From Dyadobacter sp. CY312 (GTDB lineage: Bacteria > Bacteroidota > Bacteroidia > Cytophagales > Spirosomataceae), in assembly GCF_021390535.1 (NCBI RefSeq), contig NZ_JAJUXG010000001.1, positions 868,001 through 932,000 of the forward strand: a DNA stretch of 64,000 nucleotides. The letters run 5' to 3'. Below the pieces are notes generated by a model. The model did not search any database. It was not told the DNA's origin and was given only the letters and a program-made list of their open reading frames with translations. The translations under genes were made by a program, and so were the position numbers. Below, one piece after another: positions 55,007-63,586 of the stretch. Numbering within the stretch: the stretch's first letter is position 1; each line of letters starts with the position of its first letter.

Positions 55007-56143
55007 TTAGTCAATCACCCTGAACAATCTGCTCCAACGGATTTTATTGAAGAAACTAGTAGGGTTCGGATCAATGGACATCCACACAAACACAGCCTTT
55101 CCTACAATATGATCTTTCGGTACAAAACCCCAGTAGCGCGAATCTGCTGAATTGTGGCGGTTATCACCCATCATGAAGTAGTAATCCTGCTTGAATGTAT
55201 AACTGGTGATTGCTTTTCCAGCAACTTTTACAGATTTGTCATCCACTGCAACCTCTTCATTTCCTTCATAATTTTTGATTACGTTTCCGTAAAGCGCAAT
55301 ATTTTCTGGTGTAAGCGTTACTGTCACACCTTCTTTTGGTACCGTCACCGGTCCATAATTATCACGATTCCATTTGAAAAGGGAAGAATTAGGATAAAGC
55401 ATCGGCTCGCTTACCTCTTTCGGGGACTTTACAACCGTAACACTTTTTACAAAATCGTATGTTTTAAGTTTCGCTGCAATTTCAGACGTTGTGAATACCA
55501 GGTATCCCGACTGATCATTGGTATTGATCGTATCGTTAAAAGTTTCCAGGTACGAGTTGTATTCAGAGATTCCATTTTCTTTAAAAACCTTCTCTTCGTT
55601 CACCGCAGTTGTTGTTGCTACGAAATATTCATCTTCCATTCGCGGCGGATTTTCCATCGCAACACCATTTGCATACACCTGTAAATCTCTTACTTCAATT
55701 TTGTCTCCCGGCAAACCAACACAGCGTTTGATGTAATTGGTTTTGAGATCGACCGGGTGCTGAAGTTCCGGTGGGTAGTTGAAAACGACAACATCTCCAC
55801 GCTTTACATCGCTAAAACCAGGCAATCTGTATTGCGGTAACTGAATTGCATCGGTATAAGAAGGAATATTAGTACCCCATATTGTCTGATGCGTAAGCGG
55901 CACCTGCAATGGCGTCTTGGGAGTACGCGTACCATAATGCAACTTGCTAACAAAAAGGAAATCGCCCACCAAAAGGCTATTCTCCATAGATGGAGTCGGG
56001 ATTGTGAAAGCTTCAAAAAACAACCAGCGAATCAGCGTAGCCGCTACAACTGCAAAAAGTATGGAATCAAACCATTCCCTAACTGCGGATTTCTTATTTT
56101 TTTGTGACACAGGATTAGAAGTATATTCTTTATTAATAGCCAT
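55007..56143 (-). CDS. lepB: Signal peptidase I (first copy)
   Basis: A 378-residue signal peptidase I from the ATG at 56143 ([11 protein letters not shown]). It has the same architecture as the downstream copy: transmembrane anchor [20 protein letters not shown], catalytic Ser in [14 protein letters not shown], Lys in [11 protein letters not shown], and [18 protein letters not shown]. The two proteins are clearly paralogues from tandem duplication; they diverge most in the mid insertion and in a 15-residue segment near HPDLYQKFSSVLPDLHPHP that only the second copy has. It follows dapB by 31 bp. Confidence 0.93.
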   Translation of the reverse strand: MAINKEYTSNPVSQKNKKSAVREWFDSILFAVVAATLIRWLFFEAFTIPTPSMENSLLVGDFLFVSKLHYGTRTPKTPLQVPLTHQTIWGTNIPSYTDAIQLPQYRLPGFSDVKRGDVVVFNYPPELQHPVDLKTNYIKRCVGLPGDKIEVRDLQVYANGVAMENPPRMEDEYFVATTTAVNEEKVFKENGISEYNSYLETFNDTINTNDQSGYLVFTTSEIAAKLKTYDFVKSVTVVKSPKEVSEPMLYPNSSLFKWNRDNYGPVTVPKEGVTVTLTPENIALYGNVIKNYEGNEEVAVDDKSVKVAGKAITSYTFKQDYYFMMGDNRHNSADSRYWGFVPKDHIVGKAVFVWMSIDPNPTSFFNKIRWSRLFRVID

Positions 56144-56174
56144 GCTATATTTTATTGAGAGTTTAGTGTATCCG

Positions 56175-56894
56175 TTAATCGAGGTTGCTAAAAAGGTCAT
56201 TCATGCTGAAAACCCCCTGTTTGCCAACAAGCCATTCCGCAGAAACCACTGCCCCGGACGCAAATCCGGCACGGTTATGGGCTGTGTGGGATATTTCAAT
56301 ACTGTCGACGTCAGAATCATATCGGATAATATGAGTACCAGGAACCTCTCCTTCTCTTTCAGAAATGATCTGTAAAAATCCGGGTTCACTTTCTGGGGCA
56401 AGTTTCCAGCCGCTGATTGAGCCATTTTCGTCGGCAATACCTTCTGCAAGCGTGATTGCAGTTCCGCTTGGCGCATCCAGCTTGTGGATGTGGTGGATTT
56501 CAGTCATCGAGGACGAATATCCTTGCCCGTTCATCAACTTAGCTAACTGACGGTTAAGACGGAAGAAAAGGTTTACACCAATGCTGTAATTGGATGCATA
56601 GAAGAATGCCCCTCCCTTTTCCTTACATAGTTCCTCAATTTCGGGGCGGTGTTCGAGCCAGCCTGTGGTACCGCTTACAACCGGCCAACCTTTTTTCAGA
56701 CAATACTTTATGTTTTCAAAAGCAGCCTCGGGCGAACTAAATTCAATTGCTACGTCGACATCATTTGCGCCTAACAGATCCATGTCCTGGCGGTTCTGAA
56801 TGTCAATTTTGCCAACAATGGTGTGTCCTTTATCCAAGGCAATCCTTTCGATTGTTTTCCCCATCTTGCCGTAGCCAAGCAATAGTATTTTCAT
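56175..56894 (-). CDS. dapB: 4-hydroxy-tetrahydrodipicolinate reductase
   Basis: Reduces HTPA in the lysine/diaminopimelate pathway using NAD(P)H. The protein has 239 residues, shorter than the usual 265-275 as in other Bacteroidota. Nucleotide-binding [14 protein letters not shown] is at the N-terminus; the substrate signature [20 protein letters not shown] lies near 134-153 with catalytic His/Lys. It sits between the DUF5683 gene and lepB in a same-strand run. Confidence 0.92.
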   Translation of the reverse strand: MKILLLGYGKMGKTIERIALDKGHTIVGKIDIQNRQDMDLLGANDVDVAIEFSSPEAAFENIKYCLKKGWPVVSGTTGWLEHRPEIEELCKEKGGAFFYASNYSIGVNLFFRLNRQLAKLMNGQGYSSSMTEIHHIHKLDAPSGTAITLAEGIADENGSISGWKLAPESEPGFLQIISEREGEVPGTHIIRYDSDVDSIEISHTAHNRAGFASGAVVSAEWLVGKQGVFSMNDLFSNLD

Positions 56895-56968
56895 TGATTC
56901 AAATTTGCACCGCTAAGCCCTGGGCAACGGTTATTTCGATTTATTAAAAGCTATTCTGTAACGTTTTC

Positions 56969-57664
56969 TTACTTAATATTAAAAACCAGCCGTAAGCCCG
57001 GCGCAGGTTGCCTCATCATGGGCTGGCTCATTTTTGGTTCTATTCTTAACGACAGATCATCACTCAGATCAAAAGTCTTCAAGTGAGCCGCAACATTTGC
57101 CTCGATGATAGTAAGGGAATAAATGAGACCGACTACTATAATAGAAAGATTTTTGTTTCGTCGCCAGTAATTTTTTTGACGCTCAATCCCATCTCGTGTT
57201 GCCTCTATATACTCACTTTCTGTATTCAGCAGGTTTCTAACACGTACTGGCAAACGTGTATCCGGTGTAATACCTGCCTTTAATTGTCCATATCTGGCAC
57301 TGGAAGGATCCAAATCGTAAAATGACTCGTATGCCGTCAAAAAGTCATTATACTTCAACCTATTTAAATTCCAGGTATAAATCCCGCCACCCATCGAAAG
57401 GTAGATGAGCGGAAGTTTCCAATAATCTCTGTTGTACCATTGCCCTCCACCAGGAATGAGAGCCAGCCGGGTCGCCAATTTAGGATTAGGCATAAATTTC
57501 TTCCTGCCATTTTTCCCCAACAGTGAATCCGCAATTACATTAATCGTGCTATCAGGAATTCCTATCGTACGCGGCACCGATTTCAACGAATCCATAGTTG
57601 ACTTCTGGCTCATCCCCACATGCGGCGCAAGCAGCACCATTCCTATCCAAAACCAGTTTTTCAA
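56969..57664 (-). CDS. DUF5683 domain protein
   Basis: A 231-residue protein of unknown function. A signal-like N-terminus (WFWIGMVLLAPHVGMS) is followed by ATRLALIPGGGQWYNRDYWK and further hydrophobic segments (PLIYLSMGGGIYTWNLNR; LSIIVVGLIYSLTIIEANV), so it is probably inner-membrane associated. Its start overlaps the parB stop by 4 bp, a sign of translational coupling. A link to chromosome segregation or envelope is suggested only by position. Confidence 0.8.
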   Translation of the reverse strand: MKNWFWIGMVLLAPHVGMSQKSTMDSLKSVPRTIGIPDSTINVIADSLLGKNGRKKFMPNPKLATRLALIPGGGQWYNRDYWKLPLIYLSMGGGIYTWNLNRLKYNDFLTAYESFYDLDPSSARYGQLKAGITPDTRLPVRVRNLLNTESEYIEATRDGIERQKNYWRRNKNLSIIVVGLIYSLTIIEANVAAHLKTFDLSDDLSLRIEPKMSQPMMRQPAPGLRLVFNIK

Positions 57665-58587
57665 GCCTTTTTGTCAAATTGCAAAGTTTCCAATATCTTT
57701 TTAAGCTCCTCCTGCGATGCAAATGGAATCTTAATTTCTCCTTTGTTTTCATTATCACTTTTTACAGAAACCTTCGCTCCGAAAAATGACGATAATTGAA
57801 ATTGAAGTGACTTAATTTCCTGATTGACTGCAACCGGTTTTTTAGGTTCAAATGAGATCGTACTCATCATCCCCAGTTTACGAACTTCCTCTTCTACCTT
57901 ACGCACCGACCAACCTTCTTCGATAATCTTGTTGAAAATTTTTAGCTGGCTACTATCATTATTAATCGTGATAATGGCACGTGCATGTCCCATGCTTATC
58001 TGGTTGTCGCGAAGTGCGGCCTGGATGACCGGAGGTAATTTGAGCAGACGTATATAATTATTTACGGTCGTTCTGTTTTTACCAACACGTATTCCAAGTT
58101 CTTCCTGCTTTAAATTACATTCCAGAATGAGCCGCTGATAACTCAGCGCAATCTCTATTGAGTTCAGGTTTTCACGCTGAATGTTTTCGATCAGAGCCAT
58201 TTCCAGCATTTGCTGGTCATTGGCAGTCCTTACATAAGCGGGAATGGTTGACATCCCGATAGAACGGGAAGCCTGTAACCTTCTTTCACCTGAAATTAGC
58301 TGATACGTATCTTCGCCTGTCTGACGTACGGTGATAGGTTGAATAATACCCTGTACACGTATAGAATCAGCAAGTTCCTGTAATGCTTCCTGATCAAACT
58401 TTGTTCTCGGCTGATACGGGTTGGCTTCAATGAGACTGATATCCAGGTCACTCATAGAACCGACCACATCTGTAACCGTAAGACGGGCATTGGTACGGGG
58501 AGGATTAACTTTTTCGGAATCCTGAAGCAATGCCCCAAGTCCACGGCCAAGGCCGGTCATTCTTTTATTTTTATTTGATGTCTCCAT
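57661..58587 (-). CDS. parB: ParB/Spo0J-family chromosome partition protein
   Basis: A 308-residue CTP-dependent DNA clamp that loads at parS sites. The N-terminal basic region is followed by the ParB/Srx domain (LIEANPYQPRTKFDQEALQE), the CTP-binding GERRLQASRSIG, ENIQRENLNSIE, the helix-turn-helix (LGIRVGKNRTTVNNYIRLLK) and a C-terminal dimer domain. It follows parA after 27 bp. Confidence 0.94.
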   Translation of the reverse strand: METSNKNKRMTGLGRGLGALLQDSEKVNPPRTNARLTVTDVVGSMSDLDISLIEANPYQPRTKFDQEALQELADSIRVQGIIQPITVRQTGEDTYQLISGERRLQASRSIGMSTIPAYVRTANDQQMLEMALIENIQRENLNSIEIALSYQRLILECNLKQEELGIRVGKNRTTVNNYIRLLKLPPVIQAALRDNQISMGHARAIITINNDSSQLKIFNKIIEEGWSVRKVEEEVRKLGMMSTISFEPKKPVAVNQEIKSLQFQLSSFFGAKVSVKSDNENKGEIKIPFASQEELKKILETLQFDKKA

Positions 58588-58614
58588 GTGTGTTATCCAC
58601 TAAGCTGTGTGTGA

Positions 58615-59412
58615 TCAATTAACTCCCAAATGCTTGTCTGACGACAGCAATCCATTTTTGGTGAGAATCTCACGCGCCAGATTAAGGTAACTGATCGCCC
58701 CTTTGCTGTCGGCATCCTGCGCCATTACTGGTATACCATAACTTGGTGCTTCGCTGATACGTACGTTGCGGGGTATAATGGTGTTGAACACAAGAGATTC
58801 AAAATGACTTGTTACTTCGTTGACAACCTGATTTGACAAACGCAAACGCAGATCGTACATCGTAAGTAATATTCCTTCTATAACCAGCGCTGTATTTAAC
58901 CGCGACTGTATAATTGTGATTGTATTCAACAGTTTCCCAAGACCTTCCAATGCAAAATATTCACATTGAACAGGAATAATCACCGAATCTGCCGCCGTAA
59001 GGCTGTTTATGGTGATGAGACCAAGAGAAGGTGAGCAGTCTATTACAATAAAGTCATAGCTTTCACGCACTTCTGCTATGGCATCTTTCATCCTTAGCTC
59101 CCTGTTTTTAAGATTGATCATTTCAATTTCCGCCCCCACTAAATCGATGTGTGACGGTAACAGGTTCAAATTTGGAAAATCAGTTTCCAAAATAATATCC
59201 GCTGTTCTTGCCTGCTCCACCATGCACTCGTAAATGCTGTTCTCCATTTCCTGCGGATTAAAACCTAATCCGGAAGTGGAATTTGCCTGTGGATCAGCGT
59301 CGATAAGCAGTGTTTTGAACTCCAGTGCTGCCAAACTAGCAGCAAGGTTAATAGCAGTGGTGGTTTTCCCTACTCCACCTTTTTGATTTGCGATTGCAAT
59401 TACTTTGCCCAT
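58615..59412 (-). CDS. parA: ParA/Soj-family ATPase
   Basis: A 265-residue Walker-type ATPase that positions the ParB-parS complex. The deviant Walker A KGGVGKTTTAINLAAS is at 11-26, Walker A' LLIDADPQANSTSGLG near 36-51, and Walker B FIVIDCSPSLG near 122-132. It starts the parA-parB-DUF5683-dapB-lepB run. Two parS half-site-like sequences lie upstream. Confidence 0.94.
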   Translation of the reverse strand: MGKVIAIANQKGGVGKTTTAINLAASLAALEFKTLLIDADPQANSTSGLGFNPQEMENSIYECMVEQARTADIILETDFPNLNLLPSHIDLVGAEIEMINLKNRELRMKDAIAEVRESYDFIVIDCSPSLGLITINSLTAADSVIIPVQCEYFALEGLGKLLNTITIIQSRLNTALVIEGILLTMYDLRLRLSNQVVNEVTSHFESLVFNTIIPRNVRISEAPSYGIPVMAQDADSKGAISYLNLAREILTKNGLLSSDKHLGVN

Positions 59413-59470
59413 GTATTCATGTGAGTTACCAGATTCAAATTTCCACTATTCAGGGCAAACCACCAAAAAA

Positions 59471-59482
59471 TGTTCCACGGAC
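59471..59482. promoter_or_regulatory. parS half-site-like sequence upstream of parA
   Basis: TGTTCCACGG (59471-59480) matches the left nine bases of the canonical TGTTCCACGTGGAACA; the right half is not conserved. Confidence 0.3.
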
Positions 59483-59572
59483 TTTCAATAAAAGGAAATA
59501 AACAACTGATATACAGCTATTTATTTCACATTATTATTTAGTTAAAATTTCATAATCATACAAAAAGTCTAA

Positions 59573-59588
59573 TGTTTCACGCCCAAAC
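59573..59588. promoter_or_regulatory. Second parS half-site-like sequence
   Basis: TGTTTCACGC (59573-59582) matches nine bases of TGTTTCACGTGAAACA. It overlaps the 3' end of the radical SAM gene, 93 bp from the first half-site-like sequence. Confidence 0.27.
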
Positions 59589-60599
59589 CTGCGTTCCTTC
59601 CGTACAATTTTTGCACATTTCAATCTCCGAACGGGAGCGTATCAGCGATGCCCGGAAGTCATTATACTTTTTACCCCGCCAAAGCTGGCGGAAGCTTGTT
59701 TTTTTCATATCCCCGAGCTGATATTCCGCATCTTTATCAAAGCAACATGGAACCACGCCGCCATCCCAGGTAATGACACAGGAATGCCACATTTTCCAGC
59801 AGTGGTCAACAAATTTATTTTTGATTGAAAATCCTCCACCCTCTTTCTGCTTGTAGCGTGAATATTTATCAATGGTCGGAATCAGATCTGACCCTTCCTC
59901 ATAATCATATATCTGTGCCGTTTTTAAACCCACTTCGTCCACACCCATTTCTTCTGCCAGTTTCTTCACATCCTCAATCTGATGCTCGTTGGGCTTGACG
60001 ACCAGAAACTGGAATATCACGTGCGGTGTACTGGATTTAAGCTCCTTTTTCCATTTGATGATGTTACGGGTTCCTTCCAGAACCTTTTCAAGATTTCCGC
60101 CAATCCTGTATTGCTGATAGACATCCTGCGTGGTCCCGTCAATTGAGATAATGAGGCGGTCCAGACCGGACTCAACTGTTTTCTTTGCTTTTTCGTCCGT
60201 CAGGTAATGCGCATTGGTGGAGGTCGCAGTATATATTCCCTTGTCGTGCGCATACTGCACCAGTTCAAAAAACTTGGGGTGCAGATAAGGCTCTCCCTGA
60301 AAATAAAAAATCAGATAAAGCAAGGTATCTGCAAGTTCATCAATGGTTTTCTTGTAGAGTTTCTCTTCCATCATACCCGTCGGGCGAGTGAAAGACCTTA
60401 GTCCGCTTGGGCATTCAGGACACCGAAGATTACAGGATGTAGTCGGTTCAAAAGAAATAGCGATTGGCATTCCCCAGTGAACGGGTCTGCCGGTAGTTTT
60501 GGAATAAAAATAACTCCCCAATATCTGAATCGCGTTCCATGCCCTTCTTGGTGTCACTTTCGACATCAGATTCAGCCCATCTTTAAAATTTTTATTCAT
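59577..60599 (-). CDS. Radical SAM/SPASM domain protein
   Basis: A 340-residue protein. The radical SAM CxxxCxxC motif is in TTSCNLRCPECPSGL near 53-67, followed by the barrel (LYLIFYFQGEPYLHP; TSTNAHYL; GLDRLIISIDGTTQDVY). A C-terminal SPASM-like cysteine set is visible in HSCVITWDGGVVPCCFDKDA and MCKNCTEG. SPASM members mature peptides or modify enzymes and carbohydrates; no small substrate-peptide gene was seen nearby. Function not assigned. Confidence 0.85.
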   Translation of the reverse strand: MNKNFKDGLNLMSKVTPRRAWNAIQILGSYFYSKTTGRPVHWGMPIAISFEPTTSCNLRCPECPSGLRSFTRPTGMMEEKLYKKTIDELADTLLYLIFYFQGEPYLHPKFFELVQYAHDKGIYTATSTNAHYLTDEKAKKTVESGLDRLIISIDGTTQDVYQQYRIGGNLEKVLEGTRNIIKWKKELKSSTPHVIFQFLVVKPNEHQIEDVKKLAEEMGVDEVGLKTAQIYDYEEGSDLIPTIDKYSRYKQKEGGGFSIKNKFVDHCWKMWHSCVITWDGGVVPCCFDKDAEYQLGDMKKTSFRQLWRGKKYNDFRASLIRSRSEIEMCKNCTEGTQVWA

Positions 60600-60667
60600 T
60601 AATTATAGCTTTTGGCTTTTAGCAACTGGCTAACAGCTAATTTAAATTAGGTTGCTTCACAGATTCC

Positions 60668-61129
60668 CTAGCGTACCGGAATCCCTGTTGTGTGTTTAAT
60701 TTCAGATATAACGAAATAACTACTGATGTGTAACACACTACTAAGGGTAGAAAGTTTAAGCTGATAGAATTGATTGTATTCTTCCGAGTCCGCTACCACC
60801 ACTTTCAGCATATAATCAAAGTTGCCCGAAACCACTGAACATTCCAGTACTTCCGGCATTTCTGCCACGGCTTTGTTGAACTCCTCAAAGCTCTCTTTTC
60901 GCTGTTTATCAAGTGTTACGTGGCAATAAACCAGCAAAGATTTTCCCAGCTTTCGGCGGTTGAGCAGGCAAACATACCTGTCTATATAACCTTCACGTTC
61001 CAGTTTTCGAATGCGTTCGTGTACAGGTGTAACAGAAAGATTGATCTGACTTGCTATTTCTTTGATAGTGAGCTGCGCATTTTCTTGTAACAATTCCAGT
61101 ATCCTTCTGTCGGTGGTGTCAGGTTGCAT
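60668..61129 (-). CDS. Lrp/AsnC-family transcriptional regulator
   Basis: A 153-residue regulator. The helix-turn-helix is near 8-55 (RILELLQENAQLTIKEIASQ, INLSVTPVHERIRKLEREGY), followed by a RAM ligand-binding domain (YCHVTLDKQRKESFEEFNKA; VVSGNFDYMLKVVVADSEEY). It is divergent from alanine dehydrogenase across 177 bp, an arrangement seen for AldR-type regulators that activate ald in response to alanine (family knowledge), so it probably controls ald. Confidence 0.92.
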   Translation of the reverse strand: MQPDTTDRRILELLQENAQLTIKEIASQINLSVTPVHERIRKLEREGYIDRYVCLLNRRKLGKSLLVYCHVTLDKQRKESFEEFNKAVAEMPEVLECSVVSGNFDYMLKVVVADSEEYNQFYQLKLSTLSSVLHISSYFVISEIKHTTGIPVR

Positions 61130-61306
61130 AAAGTTTTTTTTATTGTCTGAATTCTGCTGTTACTGGCTCGAAAGATTTTTTTTTCACAAAAATCACGAAA
61201 AATAGTTTTCTTTTCTATTCAATTGCAGTTTCTAAGGATCATTTTCCGCAATAAGTTAATTTTGGGGTATATAAAAACTGTATTTCAAGCCTTAAACTTC
61301 CAACCA

Positions 61307-62419
61307 ATGATCATTGGCGTTCCCAAAGAAATTAAAAACAATGAAAACCGAGTAGCTGTTACACCTGCCGGAGTGACTGAATTCCTCAAACATGGCCATA
61401 CTGTTTATGTACAGACCGAAGCAGGGAAGGGAAGCGGTTTTTCGGACGAACAGTATGGCGAAGCGGGTGCAGTTATTCTTTCTACCATAGAGGAGGTGTA
61501 CGCCATTGCCGAAATGATCGTGAAGGTGAAGGAGCCTATCGCGAGTGAATATCCTTTAATCAAAAAAGATCAGTTACTATTTACGTATTTCCACTTTGCT
61601 TCATCTGAACCGCTCACAAAGGCGATGATCGAACGCGGTGCTGTTTGCCTTGCTTACGAAACTGTGGAGAAAGCAGACAGGAGTCTTCCGTTACTTGTAC
61701 CTATGAGTGAAGTGGCAGGCCGTATGGCTGTGCAGGAAGGCGCAAAGTATCTTGAAAAACCAATGGGCGGATTTGGAATCCTGCTTGGAGGTGTAGCTGG
61801 TGTGAAACCGGCCAACGTGCTTGTACTTGGTGGCGGTATTGTTGGAACGCAAGCTGCGAAAATGGCTGCCGGACTTGGTGCTAACGTAACTATTGTAGAT
61901 ATAAGCCTGCCGAGATTGAGATATCTGGAAGACATCATGCCAGCAAACGTTGATACGGTGATGTCCAATGAATATAACATCAAAGAACTCATTCAGACTT
62001 CCAACCTTATTATTGGTGGCGTACTTATACCTGGTGCAAAAGCGCCTTCACTGATTACACGCAGCATGCTCAAATTGATGAAACCTGGAACTGTGATGGT
62101 CGATGTGGCTATTGACCAGGGTGGATGTTTTGAAACTTCTCATGCAACTACACATGAAGATCCTATATATGAAGTAGATGGTGTTGTTCACTACTGCGTG
62201 GCCAACATGCCGGGTGCAGTACCCTACACTTCTACCCTGGCGCTTACCAATGCAACATTGCCTTACGCACTCCAACTGGCGAATAAAGGTTGGAAAAATG
62301 CCTGCGCAACAAACGAAGAATTGAAAAAAGGTTTGAACGTAGTAAATGGCAAAATTGTGTTCAAAGGTGTTTCCGATGCCTGGAACATGCCATACGCTGA
62401 TGTAAGCGAAGTCCTTTAA
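61307..62419 (+). CDS. ald: Alanine dehydrogenase
   Basis: Interconverts alanine and pyruvate plus ammonia with NAD. The protein has 370 residues from the ATG at 61307 (MIIGVPKEIKNNENRVAVTP), the standard family start; the longer frame from 61223 is not supported. Lys and His active-site residues are in VKVKEP and YFHFASSE, and the Rossmann motif is VLVLGGGIVGTQAAKMAAGLG near 169-189. Divergent from its likely Lrp-type regulator; a terminator follows. Confidence 0.95.
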   Translation: MIIGVPKEIKNNENRVAVTPAGVTEFLKHGHTVYVQTEAGKGSGFSDEQYGEAGAVILSTIEEVYAIAEMIVKVKEPIASEYPLIKKDQLLFTYFHFASSEPLTKAMIERGAVCLAYETVEKADRSLPLLVPMSEVAGRMAVQEGAKYLEKPMGGFGILLGGVAGVKPANVLVLGGGIVGTQAAKMAAGLGANVTIVDISLPRLRYLEDIMPANVDTVMSNEYNIKELIQTSNLIIGGVLIPGAKAPSLITRSMLKLMKPGTVMVDVAIDQGGCFETSHATTHEDPIYEVDGVVHYCVANMPGAVPYTSTLALTNATLPYALQLANKGWKNACATNEELKKGLNVVNGKIVFKGVSDAWNMPYADVSEVL

Positions 62420-62424
62420 AACTA

Positions 62425-62458
62425 AATAGTCCCCATGACCAACGCCATGGGGACTATT
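62425..62458. terminator. Bidirectional hairpin terminator after ald
   Basis: AATAGTCCCCATG (62425-62437) pairs perfectly with CATGGGGACTATT (62446-62458), 13 bp over an 8-nt loop, followed by ATTATTAT. It separates ald from the convergent outer membrane protein gene. Confidence 0.85.
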
Positions 62459-62482
62459 ATTATAAAACTTAATTTTCAGGAA

Positions 62483-63031
62483 TTACAGACCAAAGTTTTT
62501 AGAAATTCCAAAGCCGGCACCACTTCCAAAATTAAGTCCAAAATCAGTACTAGCAGATGACATTCCTTTTACCTTAGTTGTCGTCAGACCAAGGCTTCCG
62601 AAACTGAAATTAAGGGCAAAACCATTTTTCAGGTTTACACCAATAGCTGGAAAAATTTCCCCCTGAAATCCATTTGTTTTAGTATCTCCGTATTTCCCGG
62701 AAACGTAATTAGCATTGAATTGTCCAAAAATTGCAAAGATGTCGGACAATGGATAAGCGTAACGAACAAACGGACCTACCCCGAAAGTGCTGCTTTTTAC
62801 TGCCGGCACTCCATTTTTCCAAGTTTTGGCACTTACATTCATACCCGCCGTCCAGTTGTCGGTAAACTGATAACCCACACCAGGTGAAAATTCAAAGCTG
62901 GTTGCCTTGACGTCAACGGGCGATTTAGTTGCGTTAACCCCTAAATTTCCGTAAACCAATAGTGTGTTTTTTTGAGCTTGTGCCACAAAACCTGCTCCGG
63001 CAAGTAACACAGTTAAAAAGAGTTTTTTCAT
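62483..63031 (-). CDS. Small outer membrane beta-barrel (porin-like) protein
   Basis: A 182-residue protein with a signal peptide (MKKLFLTVLLAGAGFVAQAQ, cleavage near AQA). The mature part has eight or so alternating strands (YGNLGVNATKSP, FEFSPGVGYQFTDNWTAGMN, FVRYAYPLSDIFAIFGQFNA) ending AGFGISKNFGL, with a terminal hydrophobic residue, like OmpA/OmpW-type eight-stranded barrels. No ligand can be named. Confidence 0.82.
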   Translation of the reverse strand: MKKLFLTVLLAGAGFVAQAQKNTLLVYGNLGVNATKSPVDVKATSFEFSPGVGYQFTDNWTAGMNVSAKTWKNGVPAVKSSTFGVGPFVRYAYPLSDIFAIFGQFNANYVSGKYGDTKTNGFQGEIFPAIGVNLKNGFALNFSFGSLGLTTTKVKGMSSASTDFGLNFGSGAGFGISKNFGL

Positions 63032-63201
63032 TTTATATAGTTGTGGATAATTAACTGATCATCATCAGAGATGATTTTCATTGTTATACGACTCCACTCT
63101 GAAAAAGTAACTCAGCTGGCGCAACACGATAAAACTGTCTGTTTTATATGGAAAGACTTTGCTGCACTTCTAAAAATATTACAATTATTATATCCATAGC
63201 A

Positions 63202-63231
63202 TTGCATATTTGAATATAATTCTTAATTTTG
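63202..63231 (+). promoter_or_regulatory. Strong Bacteroidota-type promoter for the DEAD-box helicase gene
   Basis: TTG (63202-63204), a 19-bp spacer and TAATTTTG (63224-63231) closely match the consensus. Initiation near 63238 leaves a leader of about 350 nt before the ATG at 63587. Confidence 0.68.
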
Positions 63232-63237
63232 CATAAA

Positions 63238-63586
63238 ATTTGAACGAACATCCGTTCGCTTCTCTGCTTCATTTCCGGTTTTGGTGTTCAATACACCGCC
63301 CAGCCTTTAAAAATGCCCGGTTGGTAATTACCGTTTCGTCATGCAGAGCCCCACGGATGGTTTGTGGTTGGTGGGCTTTCGCGCAATCCCCTTTTTTACA
63401 AATAAAACTGGTTGTCATCCGGTTTGTCGTGCTTTTTAAGGTTCCGTTTTTTTGATCCGGCAGACACTATGGCTTTCAGTTGTGCACTTTTTGATAAATC
63501 AATATTTTATGCTTTTAGCGTAAAATGAGGTTTACCGAATCATTACAACTGTATTTACACAAGAATTTAATAACAATAACAATAGA
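63238..63586 (+). ncRNA. Candidate structured 5' leader of the DEAD-box helicase mRNA
   Basis: About 350 nt between the predicted transcription start and the start codon. An imperfect pairing of AGCCCCAC with GTGGGCT (about 63339-63370) is followed by a TTTTTT run, so a terminator-like or temperature-sensing structure is possible. Long leaders occur in cold-induced RNA helicase mRNAs; the role here is inference. Confidence 0.4.

Larger units (their letters stand above)
63032..63586 (+). other. 555-bp intergenic region with a long mRNA leader
   Basis: It holds the DEAD-box promoter and, after it, a long GC-richer transcribed leader with T-runs (63384-63396, 63448-63453). A frame from 63240 to 63455 (71 residues) has a composition unlike a protein and is probably not translated. 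The first 170 bp before the promoter (63032-63201) contain the upstream region of the porin-like gene, including a small ATCATC/GATGAT repeat. Confidence 0.5.

Noticed and set aside
63240..63455. A 71-residue frame in the leader of the DEAD-box gene
   Set aside because: It starts almost at the predicted transcription start with no room for a ribosome site, and its sequence looks non-coding.
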